Shown here: positions 50,201 to 62,945 of the stretch, piece by piece | Numbering within the stretch: position 1 is the first letter of the stretch | Layout: each line of letters opens with the position of its first letter | Source: Citrus sinensis | Taxonomy: Eukaryota > Streptophyta > Magnoliopsida > Sapindales > Rutaceae | DNA length: 64,000 bases | Reading direction: 5' to 3' | Assembly: GCF_022201045.2 (NCBI RefSeq) | Contig: NC_068557.1 | Coordinates: 25,025,501-25,089,500, forward strand | The notes under the pieces: generated by a model | Seen by the model: only the letters and a program-made list of their open reading frames with translations | Databases searched by the model: none | Told to the model about the DNA's origin: nothing | Program-made: the position numbers and the translations under genes

Positions 50201-53200
50201 AAAGAGAAGGCGAGTATCCCTTCCTTTCATACCTTCCAACCGAACTTTATACCCAACCTTTGAACAACAGATGAACTCAATTTACTTCAAATATGTCACA
50301 AAACTTTGCTAACAAAGACAAAAATTTGATCAAGTATGTTAGGAAATGTATTTGAGACAAGAACTCACAGATTCACCCAGTTTCTCGCCTCTCTCTGAAG
50401 CAACTCTCTCAGAAACAGACATAGCAGAAATACGTCTTGGTTGTGTACATATGATACTACAAACAGCACCCCGTACAGACGTGATTTCAGATTCTAGAAT
50501 GAATTGAGGAACTTGTGTGGTCTTGCCACAGCCAGTTTCACCGGATATAATAACAACCTGTAAAATACATATTTCATAACTTATTTGACAAACAAAGAAG
50601 AAAAAAGCAAGCCGTACTTGTTTCAAATATAAGGTTTCAAGAATTTGGATTGTGGACACGTAACAACTATGAAAAACAGCAAAATTCTCACACACCTGAT
50701 TTTGTGAAATGGCTGCCAATAGTCTGTTCTTCTCTTTATAAGCAGGGAGATTCCTACGAAATTCAAGCATCTTTCTACCATCCGGTGACTCCTATAATAA
50801 ATGAAAAGATAGTAATAATTCTTTCAAGCCGGTATACAACCACACAAGACAAAAAATAATCACTTGAATGGTTTAGGAACTAATAACAATATCCAAACAG
50901 AGTCATACTTTTGGTAAATATTTTATGAATCCAAAAACAACCTGGTAAGTCAGACACCAAACCTGACTGAATAACTTCATGAACTTGGGTCTAAATATGA
51001 TATGGACAACACAAAATTATGAATAAAGTTGAGGACAGTTAATTTTGATTATCCCATTCATCTACAAATCTATCAACTAAACCCATAACTTGCATATTGC
51101 CAACAAAACCAATATGGCTAGAACGCCAATTGCTCTAGAAACTGTACTAAAAGTCAACTTTTGCAATGGAGGACAACCATTTAAATAGGTACTCTGAGAA
51201 AGCATAAGTCTCATTAGGATTATGTAAAGCAAACCAAGGTGCAACCTAAGATCTTAAAAAACTTTACACGCTCAATCCATTAGAAAACAAAATACATCCA
51301 AAACAATGAATATTATGCATGGACCTACCAAGTCAGAAAGTACCGTAAAAGAGGGGCCTTGTTTTATAAATTAAAATAATATTTTGACATACGTATTATG
51401 GTTTATTACTGTGGCAAGAGGCCCAAGATTAAGGGCACCTAATCAACTAGATTTCTTTCTTTTTTCCTGCTGTCAGATAGAAAGAATCTGTAGAAAATGC
51501 TTACCTTTGAATTAGGAAACCAAAACATCAATATCAATATTAATAAAGACACTAAATAAATAAACGCAATTAGAAACAGAGGGGACAGGCAAAAGTTCCA
51601 GATTTGTATGAGTAACCTGCCAAGAGTGCTGCTGATCATGCAGTTGCAAACTTCTGCGCCACAGAATTTTATCCATGACAGACTTACTGGATGCAAGTGG
51701 CTCTGGTTGTTCAAAAAGACCATCCTCAGTAGCAAGGCTACTGCTACTGCTTGACCTCGAGACAGAAAAGTCTGAAAGGCTTTTTTTGGTCTTCGACTTT
51801 TGAGAGAGGTACTTCCTAAGATAGGAATCAACCCGTCTAAGCAAACCCATAGGTACAATCACCTGTCAAAGCATGAAAGCTTCAATATTGCCTTGGCAAC
51901 ATGCATGTAAAGGAACTCAAAATCTTGGATCAGACTGCCAATGGTGAATAATAATAATCATAAATGCGAAACAAATAAGGGGGAAAAAGAAAGGAAAACT
52001 ACTTGCAACCCGGATTAGTCAAACTGCAAAATATTGTCCAGTGGAAACATGGACCGGTAAGAAACAGTAACATTCAGGTGGCAGAAAGGAGGATAAAATT
52101 TTTTTAAAAAAAAATAAAATCCATTCAAGTTAAATCAAAGCTCAACAGTGGATTGCAAACTAAAACTATATATGAGGAGAAAAAGACAGAAATTAAGTGA
52201 AAATTTACATGAAAGTACCTCTCTCTGCGGACGTCTATCATCCAAGTCAAATCTGTAGTTTGGCAAAGGGACCTTACTAAAGACAACAACTTTTGCATAA
52301 AGATGGCTGCCAAAAGTAATAATATTGGATAAAGATCCCAATTCAAAACAAATGATTATACATTGATCAAAAGGCCTACAGCAATGAAGCAGAAAATACC
52401 TGTACAAACCCATGCTGCTAGCCAAAGCTGAGATTTGCTCAAAGTCACGTCTATCCTTTTTCTCCCTTGAAATCAATTCTTGCTTCTCCTTGTCATATAA
52501 AAGCAGGGTTAACTTCTGTTTCCAATCCTCCACATTATCATAAGGAGAAGAACCCTGAAAAACAAAGTAAAAAGGAGACACTAACTATAAATGAATCACA
52601 AAAACACATAAGAACATGTATGTTTTTTAATGTGCACACAAGCACAACCAATAGATAGAAAAAGCAATCAAGCTAGTAAAGATTATGGAAATGACCAAAA
52701 TAACAAGATTCAAGGGCAACTTGCAACTGAGAATAAACTCCACCGGTTGATAGAAATAAAAAAATAAGATTGGGAAATTGTGAATAGCCGTGATGATGAA
52801 TTAAGGGGGCAATAAAAACAGAAAACAACAAAGATTAGAAATTTGAATGGATAACATAAACTGCTGGCAGCTAAATCAAAAACAGTGTCAGTAGTTAAAC
52901 AGTGGCTGGTGGTTGTGTCGTAAATGCAGCTTAGAAATCTTTCAAGGATTAAACAAAATAATGTAATTGTACTTTTAGAATTTCATTTCATTCATTATCA
53001 CAATAATTGTAAATGGTTTGTGATAATATTCCTAATAAAAGGCATGTTCCCAAGAAATTCACAACGAAAGCAGTAAAATTCCAACTCTATGAGAATCAGA
53101 TTGCAATAGATGTGGCAAATATCATAAATTTTCCACACTCCAAAGAAAAAACATATCACTAGATTATGATAACTCAATAACTCTCAGTTTTGTAAAATAA

Positions 53201-54156
53201 CAAAGAACTTTCACCTTTGATCGTAATTCTACTACTACTACATATGGTATAGAGAAGGAACTGCATTTATGGGAATACACTACATTACAATCTTCAACAA
53301 ACAAACAACAAAAATACTCTTACATGTTCACAAATAGTCAATAGCTAAAGCTATTAATCCAACAATGATAAAAAGAATGAGGTGTGGCGTCTTTTGATTT
53401 TGAGAAATGTAATCACCAGCTAAAGCATCAGTGGGCAAGTGATTGTTAAACATTAGCTTGCAATTAAAAATCTTAGCTGCCGTCATTTAAAAATTAAGCA
53501 TTTTTGGTTTCAAGAGCAACGTCTTGCTTTGAAAATAAAACAAACTACTCCAAACAGAGAGAGAAATTAAAAGCTAGTTAAACTTAATCAACCTGACACA
53601 AACGGGAATTTCTTTTTACAAAACTAGCACCACTTCATAAATTTTCCTAGAACTCGGTAAAATTTCAATCAACTCAATCTCAGTCACTGACACTCACCGG
53701 TTGCAACATCGACTCCGGCTCACGATCAGAGCCCTCCTCCGATAGAACATCGCTGTACGCTGAATTGTGTTGCAAATTTTTTTTACTATTATCATTACTG
53801 CCACAATTGTTATACTTGTTGTCGTCCTTATGATTACTCCCATAATTATTGTTATTTTTGCTTTTGGTCTTACTATTCAGTTGTTGTTTTTTGGTTTGAA
53901 GGTGAGAAAGAGGAGAGGCATCGGGGCTGATTGAGGAGCAATAAGGCGTGGCGGTGACGACGGAGCGGGGACGGTGGTGAGGAGGGACGTAAACGGCGCC
54001 GTACGAAGGCGGAGGCCTATCCTTCATGATTGTAATGAAGGAGCGTTTACGAAGTTTTGGCCTCGGTATTAGGGTTTTGGAGTGTGAATTTGAAGACAGA
54101 TGGAATAGTGGTAAATGCGGAGAGAGGAGGAGAGTAAGAGAGGGAAGCGGGATCAT
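44256..54156 (-). CDS. DExH3: DExH-box RNA helicase with C-terminal dsRNA-binding domain (DExH3-like), probably organellar
   Basis: An ATP-dependent RNA helicase of the DHX9/DHX36 type. Exons in reading order: 53698-54156, 52400-52554, 52219-52306, 51617-51862, 50696-50791, 50369-50557, 50098-50257, 49887-50017, 48611-48778, 48227-48499, 47923-48117, 47201-47404, 46950-47019, 46698-46846, 45810-46115, 45440-45499, 45153-45305, 44922-45032, 44256-44717. They give 1224 aa. Motif I is GETGCGKT (354-361), motif Ia TQPRR, motif II DEVH (455-458), motif III SAT, motif [10 protein letters not shown], motif [10 protein letters not shown] (from Gln720). HA2 and OB-fold regions follow. A double-stranded RNA-binding domain covers about 1138-1198. 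The first 43 residues ([11 protein letters not shown]..., Ser/Leu/Arg-rich) look like an organelle presequence; a second in-frame ATG at 54027 starts MKDRPPP. The DExH3 (At2g01130) assignment rests on remembered N- and C-terminal similarity; related DExH5 remains possible. Confidence 0.93.
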
Positions 54157-54933
54157 GCACACGCGCAACGCTGTCCTTCAACTGGAAATGGAACCGGCGG
54201 AGGCTGTTACTGGCTATGCAGAAAAGGAGGCTGCGTTGAGAGTTTTGAGTGTGGGCTTTGCCACTTTGGGCTGCTGCTGTGGTGCCGTGGTTTTACGGTT
54301 GTGTGTTGTTTTACGGTTAGTGTAGCGCTCATGTCCGTATCAGTTATCACAGAAGGCCGAGTATCCTTCAAATAAGTTATTTACTATTTTTTGAAAATCC
54401 TTCTATACTCATTTTTAATCTAAAAGTATAAAATTTTCAGATTTGATGTTCCACGTGTTTTGAGGAACTTTTTCATTTTGCTTTATTAAAATTATTTCAC
54501 ATCATACGAGATTTGAATGGTGTTTTGGAAAAATCAAATAAAATATTACAGTACCAATCAATCGACATTGTGACTTATTCTATATATTTAAATATCAACT
54601 GGAGACATGAAAAAAGAAAAAAAAAAAAAAGTAGAACTCATAATTTAGAGTACAGTAGCATAAAAACATAGAAATACAATGATTCTTGTTTAACTAGTAC
54701 CCCTTTCGCTGGGCTACAGTTTGTAAAATCTTTTCTTATCTCACAGGTTTTATTCAAGCTCTCTATTTATTAGGTGGATAAAAGAAAATGAAAAAACTTC
54801 TAATAGAAATCTTGTCCGTATCCCAAAAAAATTTTAAAAAAAAGGGAAGGAACCAAAACAAAAGCAAGTGCACAATGACACAAGTGTCATGAGTTGCCTC
54901 AGGCAAGCTCAAACTGCATAGTATATTATTGGC
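54157..54933. other. Helicase promoter/5'UTR and aldolase 3'UTR
   Basis: Both neighbours are on the minus strand, so the left part is the helicase leader and promoter, and the right part (about 54640-54933) the aldolase 3'UTR. The G/C-richer open frames at 54026-54375 on the plus strand are shadows of the helicase first exon and leader. Confidence 0.5.
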
Positions 54934-57900
54934 TTAGTAAGTGTAGCCCCTGACAAACATTCCTTTCTTGGCTTCCTCGCTTTCACCTTCTGCGGAATAC
55001 TTCCCAAGCTGCGCCAAGGAATTTGCCTTTGCACGCACCAATAGTGACTTTTGTGCAGCTTCAGTATTCTCAGGACGACCTTGCCATGTCTTAAGAACAG
55101 TGTTCTGAAGCGCCCGGGCATAAGAAAAGGACACGTGCCAGGGGTTGGGGGCTTGGTTCATCGCATTCAAGTTCAATGTTGCTTCCACTTCTGATTGTCC
55201 TCCAGACAAAAACTGCAAAAAAATCAGAGCACATAATTACAAGCCATATTTTGCTATAGATCATACTCACAAATGTAAATCATATGCATGTGCCTGGTTA
55301 ACAGAACGGCAACATACAGAAGCAAAAACATAATTGCAAAAAGCATGATGTGCAGAAAATAATAGCTGCAGTAACTCCCGTGAGACAGATTTGATTCAGT
55401 CAAATCATCAATTCATATAAAATCAATCACAAGTTTTGCTGCTCAAATTCATGATTGCCGGAAGAGGAAATCATAAGTTATCATCTTAACTTGGTTTAAA
55501 AAAGTTGCAAGAGTTCATACCATGATTCCTGGGACTGCAGGGGGTACTCTCCTCTTGAGCATTGTAAGTGTATATTTAGCAATGGTCTCTGGAGAGGCCT
55601 TCTCCTTGTGTTCAGCACCTGGCGTGACCATGCTGGGTTTAAGTAGAATTCCCTCAAGAACGACATTGTTTTCTGCCAAGTAGAAAAAGACTTCTGACCA
55701 GACCTTTTCTGCCACTTCAAGGGTCCTCTCAATTGGGTGGTCCCCATCAAGAAGGATCTCGGGTTCCACTATAGGCACAAGACCATTATCCTGCACAAAA
55801 TCACATTAGAAATTATAAAATGAACTGTTACACTAAATGTCAAGGCAAGACAAATAACTGAATAAGATTCTAAGAAGAAAGTCCATCCAAAATTAGTCTC
55901 TACTTAAAATGCCACAAGAATCATAAATTATCACTGCTAAAGTTTCCAACAAACCTAATTGACAGCAATAGCAAGGGACAAGGAGCAGGTATTTAAATTC
56001 CATATCAGACATAAACTATATTTTCCGACAAAACAACAATGAATAGCCTAAAGAATTGGGGGGGAAAAAAGGTCTTACAATCATCTCAACTGGGAAAAGT
56101 TACCAAATTGTAATTTTTTAATCACAAAATAAAATCTTAACTTGATCCAGCATTCTTAGAGGCACCATAGGGTTGTATATGAAGTGAAGGCAGTGTATTT
56201 ATCTCTAATATCGACAGCACAACTTGAGTGTAAAATCTTAAATTCATTGATGGTCAACTTATATCAAGGTACATAGCAGCGAAAAGTACAGAGAAACAGA
56301 AAAGCAGTGCTAAAATCTCTTACTCCATTAAATAAACAAATTAAGAAGAAACAAATCAAATGTATACCTGAGAAATAGCAGCATATCGTGCAAGGCCCCA
56401 TGAAGCTTCCTTCACAGCCAGAGCAGAAGGACCACATGGAATGCTAACAACTGTCCTCCTATATAGTTCCACAAAATTACATGACAAAATACATTAAATC
56501 CGTAGATTAATTTGATTAATTAAATCACTAACCAACAACAAATATTCAGATAATTTTCATTAAGACTCCAAATGACTTACCACTTAGCAAATCGAGCACC
56601 TTGCTTGTAGTATTCAGTGGATCTTGATGCCAATCCATCCAAGCCTTGGCACCACGATTCATTGTTTGATCCTGGTAGAGGAACCAAACCCTGAAACACA
56701 AAAAACAGAGAAATTAATGACCAGAAGCATTACCAACAAACACAAATCCCAAAGAGTTAAAAAAAAAAAAAAGATACACTTTCTCGTCAATTAACAGAAC
56801 TTCTTTATTTTTTTGACATTATACCTTGTCAACTTTAATGCCAGGCACGATCTTTTCCTCACGCAAGCAGTCCACAAACTTTTTTCCATCTGTAGTTGAT
56901 TGGTACAGTGTCTCCTCGAAAAGAATGGCACCAGAAATATAATCACCAAGGCCTGGAGTGGTCAGCAAAAGTTGCCTGTAAGCCTGTCTATTGGTCTCTG
57001 TATTGTCCAATCCAATCGATGCCAACCTCTTCCCACAGGTTGCATTTGATTCATCAATTGCTAGAATACCGCGACCAGGTGATGCAATTGTTTTCTACAC
57101 CCATCAACAAAGAACCCCACAAACAATTCAGCACATTCGTTGCGTCCAATGGAAGCTTTCAACAAATAATATTTAGTCTTGAACATAAATTACACATCCC
57201 AGAAATCACCCATCTAAAACAAGAATTACTAAACATGCAAACATAAGCAAGCTATCGTGGACACTGCTCGCCACCATACAATACATGACTTCACACATAA
57301 TGCAAGTAGATAACCATGCAATTGCATCTCAATTACTGTGTCAATAGTAGCACTCTTACTTGACCTCAATTTTACATGCAAGTATGCCAGCAGCATAATG
57401 TATAAAATATATCATGCGATGTAGTGTGATTGCACCATGTTCATAATTATGCATCGTATGCTGGGATGCACCATGTTCATAATTGTGCATCGTATGCTGG
57501 GAAGCACCATGTTCATAATTATCCATCGTACGCTGGCAAACATGTCAACCAACGCAAAAAATAGTACAACTATGAAGTCCTAAAACAAAATTCATTACAC
57601 AATTTGTATCCTAAATGACAGAAACTTGGTAACTCTCGTGAATTAAGTGGTTAATGACTTTGAATAAAAAGTATTACTTCAGTTGTTATATGAACTTTAA
57701 TTTATTACTATTAATCGTCCAAATGTCACATGCATGTAAGTAGCACTAAATAATCATGACATCAAACGAAAAGCAGTTTTAAGATCTCAAATTTTTAATA
57801 GCAACAATAAAACGTCAACTAATAACACGATAAGCACAATAACTTCAAATAATCACAAAACGATCGGATATAAAAGAATAAATAAATAAATCGACGAAAA

Positions 57901-58105
57901 AACAGTAAAAGTTTTTATCAAGATCGCGAGAACTAACAGCGGTTTTGACGAGTTCCTCAGTGTAAGCACCAGCTCGGATCGGTACGGAGACGCGGCGAGT
58001 CGCGAATCGAGTCGAAGAAGAAGATCCGGTGCGTTGAGTGAAGGACTGTTGACCGATCCACTGAGACGACGCAGCATTTAGCTTCGCAAAACTTGCACAG
58101 GCCAT
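54934..58105 (-). CDS. FBA: Fructose-bisphosphate aldolase, class I, chloroplastic
   Basis: The enzyme joins or splits triose phosphates and fructose-1,6-bisphosphate (also sedoheptulose-1,7-bisphosphate) in the Calvin cycle and plastid glycolysis. Exons in reading order: 57938-58105, 56825-57094, 56581-56690, 56368-56458, 55521-55790, 54934-55212, giving 395 aa. A stroma transit peptide ([14 protein letters not shown]...[10 protein letters not shown]) precedes the conserved [16 protein letters not shown]. The signatures [10 protein letters not shown] and [12 protein letters not shown] carry the Schiff-base Lys264. The C-terminus keeps the catalytic Tyr (GYTY), but the residue before it is Arg (MFVRGYTY), where the chloroplast enzymes I remember have Lys. 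Intron 1 (57095-57937) holds a minisatellite. Confidence 0.96.
57432..57539. repeat. Minisatellite, three 36-bp units, in aldolase intron 1
   Basis: Units at 57432-57467, 57468-57503 and 57504-57539, each starting GCACCATGTTCATAATT and ending CGTATGCTGG or CGTACGCTGG plus two or three bases. They differ at a few positions. Confidence 0.9.
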
Positions 58106-58804
58106 TGTTGCTTGTGATTATTTCGAGGATCCGACTTTTCGTGGCCTTCTAAGATCAGTTGCACTTTTTCTTCGGAGGTGGAGTCAGAGTTTTTCCGTGG
58201 TTTTGGCTTTTGTTATATCAAAGTGAAAGCCAGACTCGGCGAAATAATAAGACAGTGTTCTTCTCGGGGTCTCCGCAGAGGGGAGTTGAAATAATAGTGC
58301 GACAAGAAACGTGCGGAACTACCAAACAATCCCTAGTTGTCATTAGTGTGATTACCAAATTGCCCTGCCGTATTTACCGTTTTGTCCTCCTACGGGTGCT
58401 TTTTGTTTATTTCTATATTTCTTTTCTAATTCAGACAAAACCCAATTATTGATCCCTATTATACAATAATATGAATAATACTAGATTTTTATTTATTTTA
58501 TAAATAATATCTAAATCGTTTCATATCAAATATGGTACTTGATTATTGGGTTATCAAATTTAATAATTTAAAAAATTACTAATAATATAAATTTAACATT
58601 TCCCTAATAATATTATTTGATGAGGACATAAGAACTAATTATCTTCGTCATTTTTAGTGAGATTGTTATAATTGCAAAATCAAACTCCTAAACAAAATAT
58701 TGTACTAAAAAGTAAAAGTCATGTATCGAATTGTAAACATATAAAAATAACAAGTGCATCCAATTGTGAAGACATTTTTTAATCCAATAACATTATCAGG
58801 TTGA
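58106..58804. other. Aldolase promoter and spacer
   Basis: The aldolase gene is transcribed leftward, so this is its leader and promoter. It is moderately G/C-rich up to about 58400, then A/T-rich. No coding region supported and no diagnostic light-response element identified with confidence. Confidence 0.45.
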
Positions 58805-59020
58805 TTAATTATTGAGATCCCCGTAAGGGCTGTTATGGTCAAAATGCAAGGTGTTGGGTTGGTGGGGGTGGTGGTTGGTGGGCAAGTGCCCATGAAGAGA
58901 AAGGAGTTGTTTTAAGCGATTGAATTTGAAGACGCCATTGAAAAGGCAAGAGTGGGGGAGTACATTTTGTTTTGGTCTGCAATTGAGACGGGAACTGGAG
59001 GCCTGGATCTGGGGGTCCAT
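58805..59020 (-). CDS. Possible small gene of unknown function (71 aa)
   Basis: I do not recognise this. It encodes a polar, His/Asn/Pro-rich 71-residue product (starting MDPQIQASSSRLNC and ending SPYGDLNN) with no signal peptide or membrane helix. Local G/C content is higher than the very A/T-rich surroundings, and a TATATAT sequence lies about 110 bp upstream (59129-59135) in the right orientation. Overlapping frames of similar length mean it could be chance or a gene remnant. Confidence 0.22.
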   Translation of the reverse strand: MDPQIQASSSRLNCRPKQNVLPHSCLFNGVFKFNRLKQLLSLHGHLPTNHHPHQPNTLHFDHNSPYGDLNN

Positions 59021-59128
59021 GCAATGAAATATGTCAATCTAATGTGGAGTCTTGTGTAGCAGCAAATGGCATCATGCCATCATCATCAATTGGATCAATC
59101 TTCTATCCCATTTGGCATTTGCTAGCTC

Positions 59129-59135
59129 TATATAT
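59129..59135 (-). promoter_or_regulatory. Possible TATA box for the small open frame at 58805-59020
   Basis: TATATAT preceded and followed by a duplicated ATCCCATTTGGCATT sequence. It is placed about 109 bp before the ATG at 59020. A/T-rich DNA makes chance occurrence likely. Confidence 0.25.
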
Positions 59136-62100
59136 CCCATTTGGCATTAGCTCTTAAACCTCAACAAGAAATCTAATCAATCGAAGATGGGGATTTCAGA
59201 TTTGATCAGAAGAATCTGAAAAATCTTTTATACATCAACAAGAAATGTGCTCGCTAAATTCCATTAACTTTTGCATGCGAATTTTTTAGTTTTTTAAGAG
59301 AGTTTTGGGTACTCCATTATCAATTGTTGGATGCATGTGTGCGCATAACTACCCATTATTTTTCTCTTATCACTTGCAGTTTCTTTCTCCGCTAACTCTT
59401 TTTTTTTTTTTTCTAAAATAAATTGCAGTGATCAAGCAACGTTTAAATGATTATAATTTTATCATCAAACTGTCAAAAATCCAACACACATTTTAATTAA
59501 GCAAAACAGAAACCAACCAAGGACAAGAAGTCCGACCGTCTGAGCGTTAAAGCTTTTGGTCAATAATGAAGGGCCAAGACAGATTAGGTCGAGAGATACC
59601 TTCTTAATCGTGTCCTCTCGTGAAAATGGTTTCCTGCGAGTTAAACAGTAAAATTCATTTTTCACATTAAGGTATTCGCAAGGGTGACATGAAAAAGATT
59701 CCATCCCGGAAAGATGTCTAGAGTCACGGTTACTTACGATAATAGATTAATTAAAGACACATTGTTATATAATTTTAAGATTTAAGATCTATCAAACATA
59801 ATTCAAAAATATATTATCACAATTATTAGAAAGTTATTAATTATATTTTACATTGCATGTAAGAAATGATAAAAGCGCCCGGCTAAGCTGCCCCAGCTCA
59901 CCAGTAGGTTATAAGCTCTATGCCTACCTAACACAAAAGTTAAGGAATCAAAAGATTACTATATTTCATGAAAAATATAATAAAGATCATAAGATTTTTC
60001 TTAAGACATAAACAAATAAGATTGCATAATCATTTAAAAAGAAAATAGATAAATAGAATTTAGTTTGTTTCGTAAGGATAAGTGGTTAAGAGTCTTGTCA
60101 CATTGTGGCAGACAGTGGGCTTGCCAATTGCAATTTGCGAAATCGTGGTCAGGCTGTGGGACTGTGAAGCATAAAACCTCAGTTGCATGGCCACTCTCAA
60201 TGTTGGATTCCACATTTGACATCTCCATTTACTTTTTCGCCATGCAAATGATAGAAACGGCGAAGAGCACTTTAGCCAATTTTTGAGAATGTATTTTAAG
60301 AATGTTTGCCTAATTACAATAAAAATTTTTCGCATATGATTGCAAATAATTGACTTTTTATAATATTAATATTGTCATTTTTATTATAGTATCCATGAAT
60401 CAGCGGGGAGTTAAGAGTTATATCATTTGCGATTCAAATTTACAATTTTATCATTATTCAAAAAGTATTTATTTATCGATAAATTTATACAATGATTAAA
60501 AAATTTATTAGTGGAATTGATTTTGTTACATATATTAATAATAAAAAAGCCTTCTATTTTGATCTTAAATATTTAAGTTTAACTGAAAAATTTATTGAGA
60601 AAATATTAAGTAGATATATAATACAATTCATTAAAAAAAAAGAGAGAGATTTATAATACAATTAAAAAATAACTACCAATCATATGTCCACGCCGAATCA
60701 CTTAGCCCCCTTCTTAATACCATACCATGCAAATTTCGAGATAAGCCGAACCTCCTTTAGTTAGCAAACCCAACACATTCCATTCATGGACAATCAATAT
60801 GCCATACTCGCCTGACTCGGAGAAATACACCCCCCAAACCCGAAAGGTGCCAAAAAATATTAAAATACGAAAATAAACCCAATGTTTAATGATTTGTCAA
60901 CAAAAAGAAAAACAAGTTCGTTTGATCTTTTTCTCGACAAAACCATATTAAGCCTGCGCCCTCATCGTGAATTGATGTGAAATGAATGGTTAATTATTAG
61001 TTCCTGGTATAAGCTTATCATCATTACAAATTTCTTTTTGTTCTCGCTGCAGCTGCACTGTTCCAATTCTATTGTGCTATATTTTATATATCCTCCAATG
61101 AACAACAAATCTAAATTTCAAAATGCATTTATTCTTTAAAATCTACCTTATTGTCTCTTCTCTGGCATTTTGCATGTGCATTAGTTCAAGTTGATGCCTT
61201 GGTGTAAAGCCCTTTTCTTTTCATTTGATTCATGTGTTTCAATTAATTTTTTAAAAATAGGCCTCCATGTTCCCTTCTTCACTTTTATCAACTTATGAAT
61301 TCTCTAGTTTTATGGTTAACATCCCTTTCGTGGGCATCTGGCTTTGTACATCAATGGATCCATCAGATATTCAGATTGTTGTTTTGCATGTAGCCTTCTA
61401 ATTCTTTTATCTATTTTCTAACAGTGGATTTTCATTTTTTTTCTTTTCTAATATTTTGGTAAAATGTGTTATTATGGAACTTGAAAAGAATTTAGACATG
61501 ATTAGTTCTATAATATTACTATTTAATATCTTTATATAATATTATCATATTTATTAAATTTTAATATTATTATACTTATTTAATATTAATAAATAGTTTA
61601 TTTTAAGAAAATATTAATTTTCTACCATGTTATTTATAATATTGTTTCATTTGTGTTGCTCTTATCAATATTTTTTAATTTACATAATTAAAATCAAGAT
61701 TAATAAAAAATTTGTGATTTACATAATTAAGAATATTAATAATACTTATTAACTTATATGATTAAAATTAAAAATAAATAAATAGTTTATTTTAGAAATA
61801 TTTTTTATTCACTTTGTATTTAAGTACTACAATTTTTTATATAAAGGTAAATCTGTAAAATAATTCACTTCTCATTCAAGACAAAGCAAACAACTAAATG
61901 CAATATTGATTTCTATTCCACACTCTCATTCTAGTGTAAGTAAACAACCTTCTTTCACTCTCACTCCATACTCATAATCTCAAGATTTCCACTTTTCATG
62001 ATTCCAATCCATTCCAAAATGTAAATGCTACCTAATAAATTTATGGATTGAATGGTAAAATGTAGAAATGATATTTTTGAAAATTTTGAGTATAAAATGT
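59136..62100. other. A/T-rich spacer
   Basis: No gene, RNA or clear mobile element is supported. The segment 61490-61850 is extremely A/T-rich and has internal repetition (AAATAGTTTATTTTA occurs twice). The piece at 59460-59710 and that at 60060-60290 are G/C-richer but show no coding signal. Confidence 0.4.
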
Positions 62101-62109
62101 TAGATTTCG

Positions 62110-62945
62110 AAGCGTGTGTCCAGAGATGACCAATAGGTCGAACGGCATGTGGCACGACACAAGCACAAACACGACACGTGTCCGTACAACATGGCACGAT
62201 ACGAGCACATTTATATGGGCAGATGGTACGGCAAAGCATACATGTGCACGATACAAGCACATTTAGGCAAACGGGTTTTACAAGTACGACACGATTAGAA
62301 ATTGGATAAAGCATGACACATGAAAAGTCACGCAATAAGCATCTTTCACTTTTTATTGAAAGTAAACTTAAAATTTTATAACTTTACAAATAACTTGAAA
62401 TTGAATCTTTTAATATATTTTATTAGCACAAGTTTTTTAATTTCGTTTAATTCTTAGTTTAAGAAAAATACTCTAATTGATTTATATTTATAATTTATTA
62501 AATGAATAATTGATTTCATGATTTTAATAAATAAAATTATAAATATTATGATTTTATAAAATGTATTAATGTTATTATGGACTGTGATCTATGACTTTAT
62601 ATAAGTCGAAGTTAACAATTAAGTTAACCCTTTAAAAAAAAAACTTGTTACTATTGTTGTTGTTATTGTTGTTAAGTATTAAAAAAATAAATTCTAATAC
62701 CGTAGGGGTCTAACTTAGTAATTAATTTTTGATTTTATTGAATTTGACTAAAGACATAAGGACTCAATACGCTCGAAAAAAGTACAACATGCCCTCTTAA
62801 AAAAATTGAAAAAAATAGCTTATCTTGCTTTTTTTCTTTTAGGCATGGCATGATATGACTCATAGTACGACACATATGGGTACGACATGAGTGGCCCAGG
62901 CCTAAGTAAAAAGAATAGAGCAACACAAAGCAACATGAGGTACAT
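62110..62945. repeat. Repeat debris rich in GCACGACACG-type motifs
   Basis: 62110-62330 contains many copies of short motifs such as GGCACGACAC, CACGATAC and GCACATTTA; related motifs reappear at 62840-62895 and again at 63700-63735. Such clustered subterminal motifs are typical of non-autonomous DNA transposons. Ends and target duplication could not be fixed, so the family is open. Confidence 0.4.

Noticed and set aside
54157..54168. Longer helicase N-terminus starting four codons earlier
   Set aside because: The first codon there is TTG; the first ATG in frame is at 54156.
54026..54375. Cys/Gly-rich plus-strand frames over the helicase first exon
   Set aside because: Antisense shadows of a coding exon and its G/C-rich leader.
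59870..59950. G/C-rich block resembling a structured RNA or tRNA
   Set aside because: No tRNA arms, anticodon loop or A/B boxes can be laid out.
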